From positions 55,871 to 119,870 of the forward strand of contig JAITSY010000019.1 of assembly GCA_031287415.1 (NCBI GenBank): a stretch of DNA of 64,000 nucleotides. Reading direction: 5' to 3'. This DNA comes from Candidatus Methanorbis basalitermitum (GTDB lineage Archaea; Halobacteriota; Methanomicrobia; Methanomicrobiales; Methanocorpusculaceae). The notes beneath the pieces are model-generated. The model did no database searches and was not told the DNA's origin. It saw only the letters and a list, made by a program, of their open reading frames with translations. Positions within the stretch are counted from its first letter, which is position 1; each line of letters opens with the position of its first letter. The translations under genes were made by a program, and so were the position numbers. Positions 45,401 through 54,353 of the stretch are shown here, piece after piece.

Positions 45401-46108
45401 ATTATCATCGTCAATAATATGACTGCACAGGATATCGCCGAATCTGTGGACCGGATCTCCGACGCGATCCGCCGTTCTCAGGCAATTTTCATTCCGGGAG
45501 GTTTTTCCGGTGGTGATGAGCCGGACGGTTCGGGCAAGTTTATCACAGCCTTCTTCCGCAACGCAAAAATTACGAACGCTGTCCATGATTTGCTGCAGAA
45601 CCGTGATGGTCTCATATGCGGTATCTGCAACGGGTTCCAGGCATTGATCAAACTGGGTCTTGTGCCGTACGGCGAAATAGTTGATGTGGACGAGGATTCG
45701 CCGACACTTACCTTCAATACCATCGGCCGCCACCAGTCACGCTTGGTTCGGACCCGCATTGCTTCGGTAAAGTCGCCATGGTTTTCTAAAGTTCATGTGG
45801 ATAATGTGTTTGTCGTTCCCATCTCGCACGGAGAAGGACGGTTCCTTGCAGATGATGATGTGGTCCGCGATCTCATTGCAAATGGTCAGGTGGCAACCCA
45901 GTATGTGGATCTTGGCAATGCACCAACATCAGACATTCACTTCAACCCGAGCAACTCTGTGATGGCAATTGAGGGCATCACTTCGCCGGATGGCAGGGTG
46001 CTCGGTAAGATGGGCCATTCAGAACGAATCGGCGATGGTTTGTATAAAAATGTCCCCGATCAATATATGATGCAGTTGTTTGAGTCGCTGGTAGAATATT
46101 ACCACTAA
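42416..46108 (+). CDS. purL: Single-chain FGAM synthase, PurS-PurL-PurQ type
   Basis: 1230 residues. It converts FGAR, glutamine and ATP to FGAM in purine synthesis. The N-terminal PurS-like part is followed by the ATP-binding synthetase halves (TYWSDHCRHTTF, FKNETHNHPTEIEPFGGAAT and, in the second half, GGKDSMSG) and a C-terminal class I glutaminase: PVFPGTNCEYDSAKA, catalytic cysteine in LICGICNGFQALIKLG, and PISHGEGRF. Most archaea and many bacteria have three separate proteins; this fused form is the large type found in some Firmicutes and Bacteroidetes and in proteobacteria/eukaryotes. Bacterial origin by transfer is likely. The ATG follows a family A repeat and no purS or purQ is seen nearby. 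Confidence 0.95.
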   Translation: MVFRVFVEKKPALANEANSLLGELSALLGVVGITSLRIINRYDVDNIDEELFAYAKRTVFSEPQLDIVADELTLSPDERMFAVEYFPGQFDQRAESAAQCIQLISQKERPIVKTARVYVFGGDVRDEVLAVIKKYVINPIDSCEASSEIPATLVMNCAIPQKVAVFDGFCHFNAAYIAEFSQSYGLAMDAADISFCQKYFISEGRDPTITEVRVVDTYWSDHCRHTTFLTTLDSVRTESPLLRKAFDDYLAVRKAIGRIRPISLMDIGTIVARYLRVQGKLEKLNESEEVNACTVKIVVTVDGKDEDWLLLFKNETHNHPTEIEPFGGAATCIGGAIRDPLSGRAYAYAAMRLSGAGNPLTPVDATLPGKLPQRKIVTTAAAGYSSYGNQIGLATGMVDELYHDGYVAKHMEVGAVIGATPAENVRREVPVAGDVVILLGARTGRDGCGGATGSSKSHTVSSLASCGVEVQKGNAPEERKIQRLFRNKVVSVLIKRCNDFGAGGVSVAIGELADGILINLNTVPKKYDGLDGTELAISESQERMAVVVAAADAEIFVAFAHAENLEATVVAEVTADPRLVMMWNGEKIVDISREFLASNGVEKHIDVEMATPRSFAKAIAGTFAENYAALVGDLNVCSRRGLSERFDSTIGSGAVLMPFGGKYQQTPVQAMVTKVSVEHGDTDDCSLMAWGYNPMIAEKSPYHSAYLAVIESVSKLVATGAEFSDVYLTFQEYFEKLGRDPQRWGKPVSALLGAFVAQMGLGLGAIGGKDSMSGSFEQLDVPPALISFAVTTGKISHILSGEFKAPNHRVVLVSPEYDAEGLPTTGSLLANFTLVTKLMREGKVLACYTPTFGGIAEAAFKMAIGNWIGFSYAEGICLADLFGYRYGSFILELADDTDAGVLLGRTTAEAQLRLGDESILLSRLQEIYEAKLEPVFPCNISQGGDAIPKISFTERNMNKPRIRVAQPRVLIPVFPGTNCEYDSAKAVARAGANPEIIIVNNMTAQDIAESVDRISDAIRRSQAIFIPGGFSGGDEPDGSGKFITAFFRNAKITNAVHDLLQNRDGLICGICNGFQALIKLGLVPYGEIVDVDEDSPTLTFNTIGRHQSRLVRTRIASVKSPWFSKVHVDNVFVVPISHGEGRFLADDDVVRDLIANGQVATQYVDLGNAPTSDIHFNPSNSVMAIEGITSPDGRVLGKMGHSERIGDGLYKNVPDQYMMQLFESLVEYYH

Positions 46109-46121
46109 GCCCCCTGCTATT

Positions 46122-46213
46122 GTTGCATGTGTACGCCGCAAACGACGCAAGACCAAGCCTTGTTTGTCGCTTGCGCAGATGTGTCGACGTAATCTCTATC
46201 AGGGGCATGCAGC
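46122..46213 (+). repeat. Repeat family A, compact copy
   Basis: GTTGCATGTGTACGCCGC, GCAAGACCAAGCCTTG, GCGCAGATGTGTCGACGTAA and TATCAGGGGCATGCAGC: a nearly minimal set of modules, close to the copy at 14591. Directly after purL. Confidence 0.8.
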
Positions 46214-46310
46214 GAATGACTGCCACTGAAAATGAAACTGCAATCACCAGTCAAGATCTCCCACGAAGAACCGAATCAAGCCCTGCTATCTCTATCAGTT
46301 ATTTTTATAC

Positions 46311-46350
46311 GAAATTATCAGTTTTAATGGGAACTGTTATTAAAATACCA
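46311..46350 (-). repeat. Repeat family B, partial
   Basis: Plus strand CGAAATTATCAGTTTTAATG followed by GGAACTGTT is the reverse complement of the right-hand half of family B (GTTCCCATTAAAACTGATAA). The left half is not recognisable. Confidence 0.6.
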
Positions 46351-46456
46351 AATACGATTATCTGTGTTTGTTTATAATTATAAATTATATTTATTGTGTG
46401 TAATATAGAAAAATAAATTTGTCAATATAGTGTGCTTTGTATGTCATTACTAATTT

Positions 46457-46943
46457 ATGCCACACTCCGTATTTAACGAACTATTTCCAACCGAAGAGGA
46501 TGCCATAGATTTCTTCATAAATCTGATATCCTGAGAGAATTATCTGCCCGTATTGTAGTAGCAAGCGTTTGATATACTGGGAAATGGGGCATCCAAAGTT
46601 ATTCAAGTGCGAAGCGTGTCATCAGCATTTTTCTGTGTTTAAAGACACCATCTTTGAAAACTCACAATCTGGTATGAAAAAATGGTCTCTGGTAATTCAT
46701 TCCATGCTAAACGGTAAAAAGGGCATTTCGGATAAGCAGTTAGAGCGCGAGATAGGAGTTATGTATGAGACCGCTTGGAGACTGCTGAGACTGATTCGGG
46801 CGGCAATGAGCAACGAGGATGATAAAGAGCTGTTTGAAGCTATCCCAGGAATCGTCACGATGTGGTGGCCAGTATGGCTTTTTCCCTTAAAGATGGGGTT
46901 ATCCTTATCAAGGCTACCATCTGGCAGAACACCGATGAATTAG
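46457..46943 (+). pseudogene. Truncated IS1595-type transposase
   Basis: ATG at 46457 gives MPHSVFNELFPTEEDAIDFF, the family N-terminus. One frameshift later the zinc ribbon is readable (ICPYCSSK, CEACHQHF) and continues into FKDTIFENSQSGMKKWSLVI, SMLNGKKGISDKQLERE and SNEDDKELFEAI. There the homology stops, just before the DDE catalytic EVDETY region seen in the copy at 879. The following phrase (MAFSLKDGVILIKATI, read in another frame) belongs to something else that I do not recognise. Confidence 0.75.
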
Positions 46944-47394
46944 ACTCGCATTGCGAAACCAGCGAGATCGTATCACTCAAATGTCCAATCGCCGTTCGGA
47001 AAAGGGATGGGGTATTCGTCTGCTGAAAACGGCTTGTAGTTTGGCAAAAACAGCCTCCAGACTGGTTGGTCGTCCTCCATAGCCCCCCCACAGGGGTAAT
47101 GAGCAGTATGATACCTGCCGCCGCCATGTGCTCATGGCATGGGTTGCGGTAACAGATTTATTTGATTGTTTCCTGCAAAATTTCACTCGTTAGGGTCTGT
47201 TCCAGAGTTTGTCAAACCATGCTGGAAAACAGGGCATTACAGTGGTACAGAGTTTATGTGGGATAGCTACCTGCACCCCACTGGCACTGGGTTACGGTGT
47301 TTGTACTGTATGCTGACCTGTATTTCCCTCTTCGTGGTGGATACATGGCTTGCCAGCTCCCTTATAAATTTTCACGCCCAATAGTATTTTACCA
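46944..47394. other. Junk region after the truncated transposase
   Basis: No supportable gene. Short open frames on both strands look like shadows of degraded DNA. A phrase around 47187-47215 (GGGTCTGTTCCAGAGTTTG) has the look of an IS terminal sequence but has no visible partner. Confidence 0.4.
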
Positions 47395-47667
47395 ATGGCG
47401 ATTCGTTTTCTTTATCCCTGTTATTTTCATGCAGAACTGACGCGATCTGAGGGACGGCGTGTGGCAAAGACTCTTGCTGTTGCTTCGCCGAGCCTTGTGC
47501 AGGTTGCACGCGCCGCAAAACAGTGCGGTCTGACCGTTCTTGTTGAGGAGCGGGATGTGGCGCATCCAGCACACTGGTTTCTGCATGACGGACGGCTCAG
47601 GGTTGAATATGCGGGAAACAAAGAGGAGCTCCTCCGCAGCGTTGCCCGCAAACTGAGCGGGAACTGA
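47395..47667 (+). CDS. srp19: Signal recognition particle protein SRP19
   Basis: 90 residues. FLYPCYFHAELTRSEGRRV and the AKTLAVASPSL segment are the RNA-binding core of archaeal SRP19, which binds the tips of SRP RNA helices 6 and 8 and prepares it for SRP54. The C-terminal GNKEELLRSVARKL helix completes the fold. In many euryarchaea it is followed by a PHP phosphatase-like gene, gar1 and tfb, the same order seen here. Confidence 0.9.
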   Translation: MAIRFLYPCYFHAELTRSEGRRVAKTLAVASPSLVQVARAAKQCGLTVLVEERDVAHPAHWFLHDGRLRVEYAGNKEELLRSVARKLSGN

Positions 47668-48317
47668 GCGAGGTACGATATTCACTGCCACACGATTATG
47701 AGCGACGGCGAGTTTCTGCCGATCGAGCTTGTTCGGAGGATGGCGTTCCTTGGATATATGGAGATGGTAATCTCCTATTATGTATATTTTTTCAATGTGG
47801 ATAAGCTGATCCGTGCCCAGGTTGCGGCGAAGATGTCTGCAGTGCCTTTGGGGCGCACTTCTAATATCGGGCTGGAAATTATGGGCATGTGCCACCGGAC
47901 CAGATTGACGAGCTGGCATGCTATGTAAAAGGGCTTGACGCGGATGTTGTGGTTGTCCCAGGAGAAACCGTCTTCGAGCATGTGGCACCCGGAACGAATG
48001 CGGCGGCCCAGTCGAGTGCATACGTGGATATTTTAGCCCTCCGGCTTGATTATGGAAGAGGAGGCACGTTTCGCCCCGCTCGAAACGGAGTGTTCCTTGA
48101 GATAACATCGCGTTGCGGGCACAACAGAATGAATGGACATGCGCTCTCCGCAGCACGCCGCGCGGTGGTTGAGGTGGTGGTACAGTCAGACGCCCATGCT
48201 CCGGACGATTTGATGAGCGGCCGCGTGCAGTATCATAGTTGCGCGCGGAACGGGGTGAGCGAGGAAGAGGTACAAAGGGCTCTGTCCCGAACTGTCGAGG
48301 AGCTCCTCTCCATATAA
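47668..48317 (+). pseudogene. Broken PHP-domain phosphoesterase (histidinol-phosphatase-like)
   Basis: The metal-binding beginning YDIHCHTIMSDGEF is readable right after the srp19 stop, but without a start codon in frame. The frame ends at 47926; the gene goes on in a second frame from VPPDQIDELACYVKGLDADV, with PGETVFEHVAPGTN. A pair of compensating shifts (about 48030-48080) scrambles what should be AHPGLITEEEARFA. The rest is normal (GVFLEITSRCGHNR, SDAHAPDDLMSG). The middle also lacks the ITDH motif, replaced by ISYYVYFF. Several independent lesions mean a dead gene. Confidence 0.72.
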
Positions 48318-48444
48318 CCATTATTTTATCATTCTTGGATACTTTTTTATACTATTACTTCATCATAATGTATAGGTTATATATTATGCGGTTTGATCCT
48401 GTGGTTATCTGCAATATGTGCGGTATGTTCTTTGAGGCTGATTT

Positions 48445-48789
48445 GTGAAGTTTGCAGGGAATGTTACGGTTATCCTCGGTCGACGACGGCTTATTGTCAA
48501 AAGTGATGCTGGTCAGCTTCCTCCCCTGTATTCAGAGGTTGCAGATGAACGGAGTCGGCCCATAGGGCAGATCGTCGATCTCTATGGGAGTGTTGCCAAC
48601 CCGTATCTTACCGTTTCGTGTAATGATGATGTTCGGATCCGTTCCGGGGACAGTCTGTATGTCATCCCCAATTCGAAGCCGGAAAAACCCGGGAAAAAGC
48701 GTTATTATGCATCCGGATACATGGGTTTGGATGAGTCCAACCACCCAAAGCCCGGAGGTTTAGTATGGAAAAAGAAATCGAAAAGCTGA
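48445..48789 (+). CDS. gar1: H/ACA RNP protein Gar1
   Basis: 114 residues, GTG start at 48445. The beta-barrel core typical of Gar1 is visible: [20 protein letters not shown] and [12 protein letters not shown]. Gar1 binds Cbf5 and regulates guide-RNA dependent pseudouridylation. The C-terminal lysine-rich part overlaps the tfb start by 25 bp. The order gar1-tfb is conserved in euryarchaea and supports the call. Confidence 0.88.
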   Translation: MKFAGNVTVILGRRRLIVKSDAGQLPPLYSEVADERSRPIGQIVDLYGSVANPYLTVSCNDDVRIRSGDSLYVIPNSKPEKPGKKRYYASGYMGLDESNHPKPGGLVWKKKSKS

Positions 48790-49787
48790 AACAGTTAAAA
48801 GAAGAACGCGAAAAAATGATGCAGCGGCGAAGTAGTACCGCTGTGGAAAAAGTGAAGGAGAGGCAAGGCGGCAATGATGCGATCGTGACGGTCTGCCCGG
48901 ACTGCGGCAGTCACCAGCTTGTCCATGATTATGAGCGCGCAGAACTGGTCTGCCAGGGTTGTGGCCGTGTGCTGGACGATAATATCATCGATCGCGGACC
49001 GGAATGGCGTGCGTTCGATCACGATCAGCGGATGAAGCGGTCTCGTGTCGGTGCGCCGATGACCTTTACGATTCACGACAAAGGCCTGTCCACGATGATT
49101 GACTGGAGAAATCGCGACAGCTACGGTCGTGCCATCTCCTCTAAGAACCGGGCCCAGCTGTACCGGCTGAGAAAGTGGCAGCGTCGTATCCGGGTTTCCA
49201 ACGCAACGGAGCGGAACCTTGCCTTTGCACTTTCCGAGCTGGATCGCATGGCCTCTGCTCTTGGCCTCCCGAGAAACGTGCGCGAGACGGCAGCCGTTGT
49301 CTACCGTGATGCAGTGGATAAAAATCTGATCCGTGGTAGAAGTATCGAAGGTGTTGCTGCAGCTGCTCTCTATGCAGCATGCCGTCAGTGCAGTGTGCCA
49401 AGAACCTTGGATGAGATTGCCGAGGTGTCCCGTGTGTCGAGAAAAGAGATTGGCAGAACCTATCGGTTTATCTCCCGCGAGTTGGGTTTACGACTCCTGC
49501 CGACATCACCTGGCGACTATGTTCCCCGATTTTGTTCAGGTCTCGGCCTGAAAGGCGAGGTCCTGTCGCGTGCGATGGAGATTTTAAAGCAGGCAGGCGA
49601 GCGAGAATTAACCAGCGGCCGCGGTCCGACGGGTGTTGCAGCCGCGGCCATCTACATCTCCTCGATTCTTTCTGGAGAACGGAGAACCCAGCGCGAAGTT
49701 GCCGATGTTGCGGGCGTGACGGAGGTTACGATTCGGAACAGATATAAGGAACTGGCAGAACAATTAGATATTGAAATTATTCTCTGA
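48765..49787 (+). CDS. tfb: Transcription initiation factor TFB
   Basis: 340 residues. A coiled N-terminal helix ([17 protein letters not shown]) precedes the zinc ribbon (CPDCGSHQL, then [10 protein letters not shown]), the B-finger/linker ([20 protein letters not shown]) and two cyclin-like repeats, the second ending in a helix-turn-helix ([21 protein letters not shown]) that reads the BRE. It recruits RNA polymerase to TBP-bound promoters. The N-terminal coil in front of the ribbon is longer than in many TFBs, which may reflect a start that belongs further in, near 48822, though 48765 overlaps gar1 naturally. Confidence 0.95.
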   Translation: MEKEIEKLKQLKEEREKMMQRRSSTAVEKVKERQGGNDAIVTVCPDCGSHQLVHDYERAELVCQGCGRVLDDNIIDRGPEWRAFDHDQRMKRSRVGAPMTFTIHDKGLSTMIDWRNRDSYGRAISSKNRAQLYRLRKWQRRIRVSNATERNLAFALSELDRMASALGLPRNVRETAAVVYRDAVDKNLIRGRSIEGVAAAALYAACRQCSVPRTLDEIAEVSRVSRKEIGRTYRFISRELGLRLLPTSPGDYVPRFCSGLGLKGEVLSRAMEILKQAGERELTSGRGPTGVAAAAIYISSILSGERRTQREVADVAGVTEVTIRNRYKELAEQLDIEIIL

Positions 49788-49861
49788 TTGGGAGTTGCCG
49801 CAATCTCGCAGGGTTGTCTGCCTTGCTGCTGCAAAGCTAAAATTCCCGTGATATTTTTATC

Positions 49862-49933
49862 GGGCTCGTATATCAGGGGTAGATAGCTACGTTCGCAACG
49901 TAGATGCCGCGGGTTCAAATCCCGCCGGGTCCA
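49862..49933 (+). tRNA. tRNA-Ala (anticodon CGC)
   Basis: Full cloverleaf. Acceptor GGGCTCG (49862-49868) pairs with CGGGTCC (49926-49932) with a G3-U70 pair, the alanine identity element. D stem TATC/GATA, anticodon stem CTACG/CGTAG with loop TTCGCAA (anticodon CGC), T stem GCGGG/CCCGC with loop TTCAAAT, discriminator A at 49933. CCA is not encoded. 72 bases, no intron. Confidence 0.93.
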
Positions 49934-50292
49934 TGTTTTTTCTTTTGGGGCTATGCGAGTGTGGGGAGATATTGCTGCAAAGCCAAAGGTTTTGCAATGG
50001 AGTCGCACGTCGTTTGCAACTCGTGCCTGTTTCCGCGTTCCACAAACCGCACAGTGAGGCTGTTTTGGCACGTCTTTGCCTGTGTCTGCATGGGACCGTT
50101 TTCAAACATCGCCCTGGTGGGGTCCGCGGCCCCGGATGAGGCAGCCGCACCCACATTGCTACTTTTCAAAGGCACCATTTTGAATAGCCCAAGCAAAGCG
50201 CCAATCACTGACCCTCCAGCGAAACCTCAAGGCAGCCCCGGACCTCACAAAAACCCTTATGCCTTTTTTCCACCCATGTATACAGAGTATCT

Positions 50293-51576
50293 ATGGACGC
50301 AACCGCTACTGACTCTGGACTGCTGCAGCTCACCGAGATCGTTCTGACAGCAGAAGTGATAAACGGAAACCCGGCCCTCGATGTAAACGATCTCCCCGTA
50401 GCGCTGCGGTCCCTCTTTTGCCCGGACGTCCCCGGCGTCATCGCCAGGCCCGTTGCAATTAAAGAAGGACAACTGAAAACTTATTTCCCGAACCTTGCCG
50501 CACGTTTCCTTGTCGCCGACAGCAAAAACTCCTTCCTCGTTGTAAACGATATCGGCCAGTTTGCCGTCACCACATTCATACCAGCAGTGAAATGGTATCT
50601 CCGCCATGCTGGAGCAGAAACCGTCATGAAAAATCCGGCTCTCTCTCTCTCTATAGAGACAGCAGGAGAAACAGCAGTCTCTTACAAAAAATCACGTGGA
50701 AATATCCCTCTCTTCGAAGACACCACCGTATCGCTTGTCGGCAAGATCAGTGCACTCACCGAAAAATCTGATGCCTATCGCGAGGCAATCGATCTCGTCG
50801 TCGCCTATGCGTCCGAAGAGATCGAATTCTCCTTAGACGATCTTGTTTGTACCCCCGATCAGTTGTCAATCGTCCGCAAGGTCCAGATCTCTCTCGAAAA
50901 TCAGGATTTCCTGCGCAGCCACCGCATCTATGAACTGGGCAGAATCCTTCTTGTCGGACCACCGGGAACAGGAAAAACCTCCTTTGCCCTGGCTCTTTCC
51001 CGCTCGGTTCACATGCCGGTGCTCGAGGTCCGGCTCTCCATGCTAACCTCCCAGTATCTCGGCGAAACTTCCAAAAACATCGACAGAATCTTTGACCTCG
51101 CCAAAAAGATTGCACCCTGCATACTCTTCATCGACGAATTCGACTACATTGCAAAAACCCGCATTTCCGACGACAATGGAGCCATGAAACGTGCCGTCAA
51201 CACGCTTCTCAAAAGCATCGACCACATCAACCTCATTAAAGATCGGGTCCTCTTAATCGGTGCAACGAACCATGCGGGAATACTTGATGAAGCAGCTTGG
51301 CGGCGATTCGATGAGATCGTCACCTTTACTCTGCCGGATGTAACCATGCGCGAAGCCATCCTTCGCCACGTTGCATCCGGCATCCCCTGTACCATGGATT
51401 TTTCTATCCTTGCAGGACGTACCGAAGGATTTTCCGGAGCAGATCTTCGGATGATGCTCACTGAATCAATCGTCTCCGCACTCCTCGCAGGCCGCAAAGA
51501 GATCAACGAAGACGACGCTGATTCTGGCATGGCCCTCGTCAACCGCCGGAACATTGCCAGGAGCGGCTGTCTCTGA
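50293..51576 (+). CDS. AAA+ ATPase (FtsH/Cdc48-like single domain)
   Basis: 427 residues. The N-terminal 200 are not a domain I recognise. From about 215 follows a classic AAA module: Walker A GPPGTGKT, Walker B CILFIDEFDYI, sensor 1 LLIGATN and the arginine fingers AAWRRFDE, then a C-terminal GFSGADLRMMLTE lid. Proteins of this kind remodel or unfold protein complexes. Substrate recognition by the unknown N-domain is a guess. The gap 49934-50292 shows no gene. The stop lies 4 bp before the MBL hydrolase start. Confidence 0.88.
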   Translation: MDATATDSGLLQLTEIVLTAEVINGNPALDVNDLPVALRSLFCPDVPGVIARPVAIKEGQLKTYFPNLAARFLVADSKNSFLVVNDIGQFAVTTFIPAVKWYLRHAGAETVMKNPALSLSIETAGETAVSYKKSRGNIPLFEDTTVSLVGKISALTEKSDAYREAIDLVVAYASEEIEFSLDDLVCTPDQLSIVRKVQISLENQDFLRSHRIYELGRILLVGPPGTGKTSFALALSRSVHMPVLEVRLSMLTSQYLGETSKNIDRIFDLAKKIAPCILFIDEFDYIAKTRISDDNGAMKRAVNTLLKSIDHINLIKDRVLLIGATNHAGILDEAAWRRFDEIVTFTLPDVTMREAILRHVASGIPCTMDFSILAGRTEGFSGADLRMMLTESIVSALLAGRKEINEDDADSGMALVNRRNIARSGCL

Positions 51577-51580
51577 AATT

Positions 51581-52330
51581 ATGCGGATTACAGCGCTGGG
51601 TACTGGAGATGTGGTCGGCACCCCAAAAATCGGCTGCGACTGTCCTATCTGCTGTGAAGCACGGCAGACTGGCAAACAGCGGCTCCGTACCTCAATACTC
51701 GTTGAATATGCAGGAAAATATCTGTTAATCGACACAAGTCCTGACCTGCGTGCCCAGCTTCTTGCCGCCGGATCGCCGCACATTGATGCCGTCATCTGGA
51801 CGCACGGTCACTACGACCACTTCATGGGATTCGGCGACTTTTACCGTGTACAGCGTGAATTCATCCATGTCTACGGTGCACCAGAAGTCCTTAGCTACTG
51901 CGGCGGCATCTTCTCATTTATGCGCCACCGTGAAATTCCCCTGATGCCGCATGAACAGACGGACATTTGCGGTATGCAGGTAACTATCTTCCCCGTAGTA
52001 CATGATACCCCTACCTACGGCGTCCGGATCGAAGTTGGCGGCGTAGTCTTCGTTTACTCTAGTGATACAGCCGAAGAACTCCCCAAAAAAACCTTGGAAA
52101 TCATGAAAAACGCTGACCTCCTTCTCCTTGACGGCATCTTCCCACCAGGGATCAATATCTCCAAACACATGAACATACGGGAAGCCGAGCGGCTTGCAGA
52201 ACGGCTGAGCCCAAAAACGTTCTGGTGTGTGCACATGAGCCACAAAATTTGGTGGAGCTATGAACATGGAGCGCGGGATATGCAGACCTGGAACCTCGCG
52301 GGAAATTATATCGATCGAACGCCTGGATAG
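51581..52330 (+). CDS. Metallo-beta-lactamase fold hydrolase (PhnP-like)
   Basis: 249 residues from ATG at 51581. HGHYDHFMG is the metal-binding HxHxDH motif, and CDCPICCEARQTGKQRLRTS near the N-terminus is the cysteine cluster seen in PhnP-type cyclic phosphodiesterases. VVFVYSSDT and HMSHKIWW carry further ligands. It may cleave a cyclic phosphate or nucleotide; the substrate is unknown. Only 4 bp after the AAA gene, so cotranscribed. Confidence 0.85.
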   Translation: MRITALGTGDVVGTPKIGCDCPICCEARQTGKQRLRTSILVEYAGKYLLIDTSPDLRAQLLAAGSPHIDAVIWTHGHYDHFMGFGDFYRVQREFIHVYGAPEVLSYCGGIFSFMRHREIPLMPHEQTDICGMQVTIFPVVHDTPTYGVRIEVGGVVFVYSSDTAEELPKKTLEIMKNADLLLLDGIFPPGINISKHMNIREAERLAERLSPKTFWCVHMSHKIWWSYEHGARDMQTWNLAGNYIDRTPG

Positions 52331-52407
52331 CCGTTCCTCTTGACAGGGTCCAGAGAATGCCATCACACCATCAATCATATTTCTGAAAAGCTTCTGTTTC
52401 TTGCGGA

Positions 52408-52529
52408 GTTGCATGGCAACGGAATCCACTGCCTTGCAACGCTGCAAGCGGAGCGCTTACAGCTCTGACGAGATGCTTGTCCCACTGCCCCCTGTAATGC
52501 ACGGCACATCTCCATTAGAGGCGTGCAGC
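52408..52529 (+). repeat. Repeat family A
   Basis: GTTGCATGGCAACGGAATCC, GCAACGCTGCAAGCGGAGCG, GACGAGATGCTTGTCCC and TTAGAGGCGTGCAGC. Most similar to the hel308 copy. The region 52331-52665 otherwise holds nothing. Confidence 0.8.
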
Positions 52530-52665
52530 GATCGCATGAACGCATTCCTTGGTCTTGCAGCGGTGGATGATTGGTGAATTCTTTGTAGCATGGGGGAAAA
52601 AAGATCTGCAATAGCTGGTGGGGACACAACTATAAACACGTTTCCATCCAACATAATTTCTACAA

Positions 52666-54348
52666 ATGTTCGATACAAATATCCGTGATGATATCTTTCT
52701 TTTCGCTCTGCAGAACGCAGTAAAGCACAAATCCATCCCGAAAGCAGGAGCAATTCTCGGTTCTGTTATGGGGGCGCATCCTGAGTTCCGCCCGAGAGCA
52801 GAGGAGATCAACGCCATGCTTCCTGAAATCCTCGCAGAAGTTGGGGCAATGTCTGTGGAAGAGCGACAGGCAAACCTCACTGCCCTCTTACCAGAAATGT
52901 TCGAGAAGATGCCTGAGAAAAAGGAACGTGTGCATGAACTTCCTGAACTGCCTGATGCAGAGAACGGCGTTGTCATGCGGTTTGCACCAAACCCGTCCGG
53001 CCCGCTGCATCTTGGTCACGCTCGCGCATCTGTTCTGAATGATTACTATGTAAAAAAATACGGCGGTAAACTATACTATCGTGTTGAGGACACCGATCCC
53101 AAGCGGGTTGACCCTGATGCATACGACATGGTCACCGAAGACCTTGAGTGGCTCGACATCGGCGTCACGGACGTCGTCTATCAGTCCGATCGATTCGGGA
53201 TCTACTACGATTTCGCCCGCAAACTGATTGAACTTGGTGGTGCCTACATGTGCATCTGTGACAACGACGAGTTTCGCGCTCTCAAGCTCAAAAAGCAGCC
53301 GTGTCCCTGCCGCAGCCTGATCGTCGAGAAAAATCTTCAGCGCTTCGACAGCATGCTTGCTGGAGAATACCCGGAAGGCGAGATTACCTTGCGGGTCAAG
53401 ACTGACATTGCCCATCCCGATCCGGCAGTACGCGATTTTGCTGCGATGCGTGTGCTTACCTCAACCAAACATCCCCGCAAACCAGAAACATTTGTGTACC
53501 CGCTGATGAACTTCTCCGTCTCTGTTGATGATCACTTGCTAGGCATGACGCACGTTATCCGCGGCAAAGATCACATTGCAAACACCCGCCGTCAGGAATA
53601 CATCTACAGATATTTCGGCTGGAACATGCCTCATTTCTACCACTATGGCAGAATGTCCATTGCCGGACTCGAATTGTCCACTTCCGGCATGCGCAGAGGC
53701 ATCAAAGAAGATCTCTACACCGGTTGGGACGACATTCGCCTCGGAACCCTCCGGTCCCTCGCACGCCGCGGCATTCAGCAGGAAGCGGTCCGTGCTGCAG
53801 TTGGTGATATCGGCATGGGCGATACCGACATCTCGTTTTCCTGGGAAAACCTGTTCGCCAAAAACAAGGCTCTCATCGATGCAAAAACTGATCGCTATTT
53901 TTTCGTTCCGGATCCTGCTGAGGTCACCGTTGCGAATGCCCCTGCAATGGAGGCCCACGCACCGATCTATCCGAATCGACCCGAACGAGGGGAACGGGTT
54001 CTCTTCTTCACTGGAAAAGTTCTTCTCCCGAAGTCTGAGATTGCAGCAGGACGAATGCTTCGTCTCAAAGATCTCTTCAATATCAGGATAACCAGCCAAA
54101 CCACCGCAGAATATGCGGGAAAATCGCTCACCGAGGCACGGGCGGCAAAAGCTCCGATTGTCCAGTGGCTGCCTGTGGGTAGCGGTGTTCCCTGTTTGCT
54201 TCTGACCTCTGAAGTTGCGATCAAAGGGTTCTGCGAGGCAGCTGTGCAGAACTACGAAGGAAAGAGCGTGCAGTTTGAGCGTGTTGGTTTTGCCAAGATC
54301 GATACTGTGAAGGAGGGCATTGTTACCGCCTACTTCACCCACCGCTGA
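52666..54348 (+). CDS. gltX: Archaeal glutamyl-tRNA synthetase
   Basis: 560 residues. Class I signature: FAPNPSGPLHLGHARAS (HLGH in place of HIGH) and a KMSKS equivalent ELSTSGMRRGIKE in which the usual lysine position is glycine, as I believe happens in some archaeal GluRS. The RVEDTDPKRVDP and GWDDIRLGTLRSLARRGI segments are archaeal. It is likely non-discriminating, charging both tRNA-Glu and tRNA-Gln, with correction by a GatDE amidotransferase not in this window. The N-terminus begins with a long helical region before the catalytic core. The next gene follows 5 bp later. Confidence 0.95.
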   Translation: MFDTNIRDDIFLFALQNAVKHKSIPKAGAILGSVMGAHPEFRPRAEEINAMLPEILAEVGAMSVEERQANLTALLPEMFEKMPEKKERVHELPELPDAENGVVMRFAPNPSGPLHLGHARASVLNDYYVKKYGGKLYYRVEDTDPKRVDPDAYDMVTEDLEWLDIGVTDVVYQSDRFGIYYDFARKLIELGGAYMCICDNDEFRALKLKKQPCPCRSLIVEKNLQRFDSMLAGEYPEGEITLRVKTDIAHPDPAVRDFAAMRVLTSTKHPRKPETFVYPLMNFSVSVDDHLLGMTHVIRGKDHIANTRRQEYIYRYFGWNMPHFYHYGRMSIAGLELSTSGMRRGIKEDLYTGWDDIRLGTLRSLARRGIQQEAVRAAVGDIGMGDTDISFSWENLFAKNKALIDAKTDRYFFVPDPAEVTVANAPAMEAHAPIYPNRPERGERVLFFTGKVLLPKSEIAAGRMLRLKDLFNIRITSQTTAEYAGKSLTEARAAKAPIVQWLPVGSGVPCLLLTSEVAIKGFCEAAVQNYEGKSVQFERVGFAKIDTVKEGIVTAYFTHR

Positions 54349-54353
54349 TTTTT

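Noticed and set aside
50293..51576. Proteasome-activating nucleotidase
   Set aside because: The N-terminal coiled coil and HbYX tail of PAN are missing; only a general AAA module is supported.
7085..52529. Family A copies as a CRISPR array
   Set aside because: The copies are scattered over 45 kb in both orientations, vary in length and have no regular spacers; no cas gene is present.
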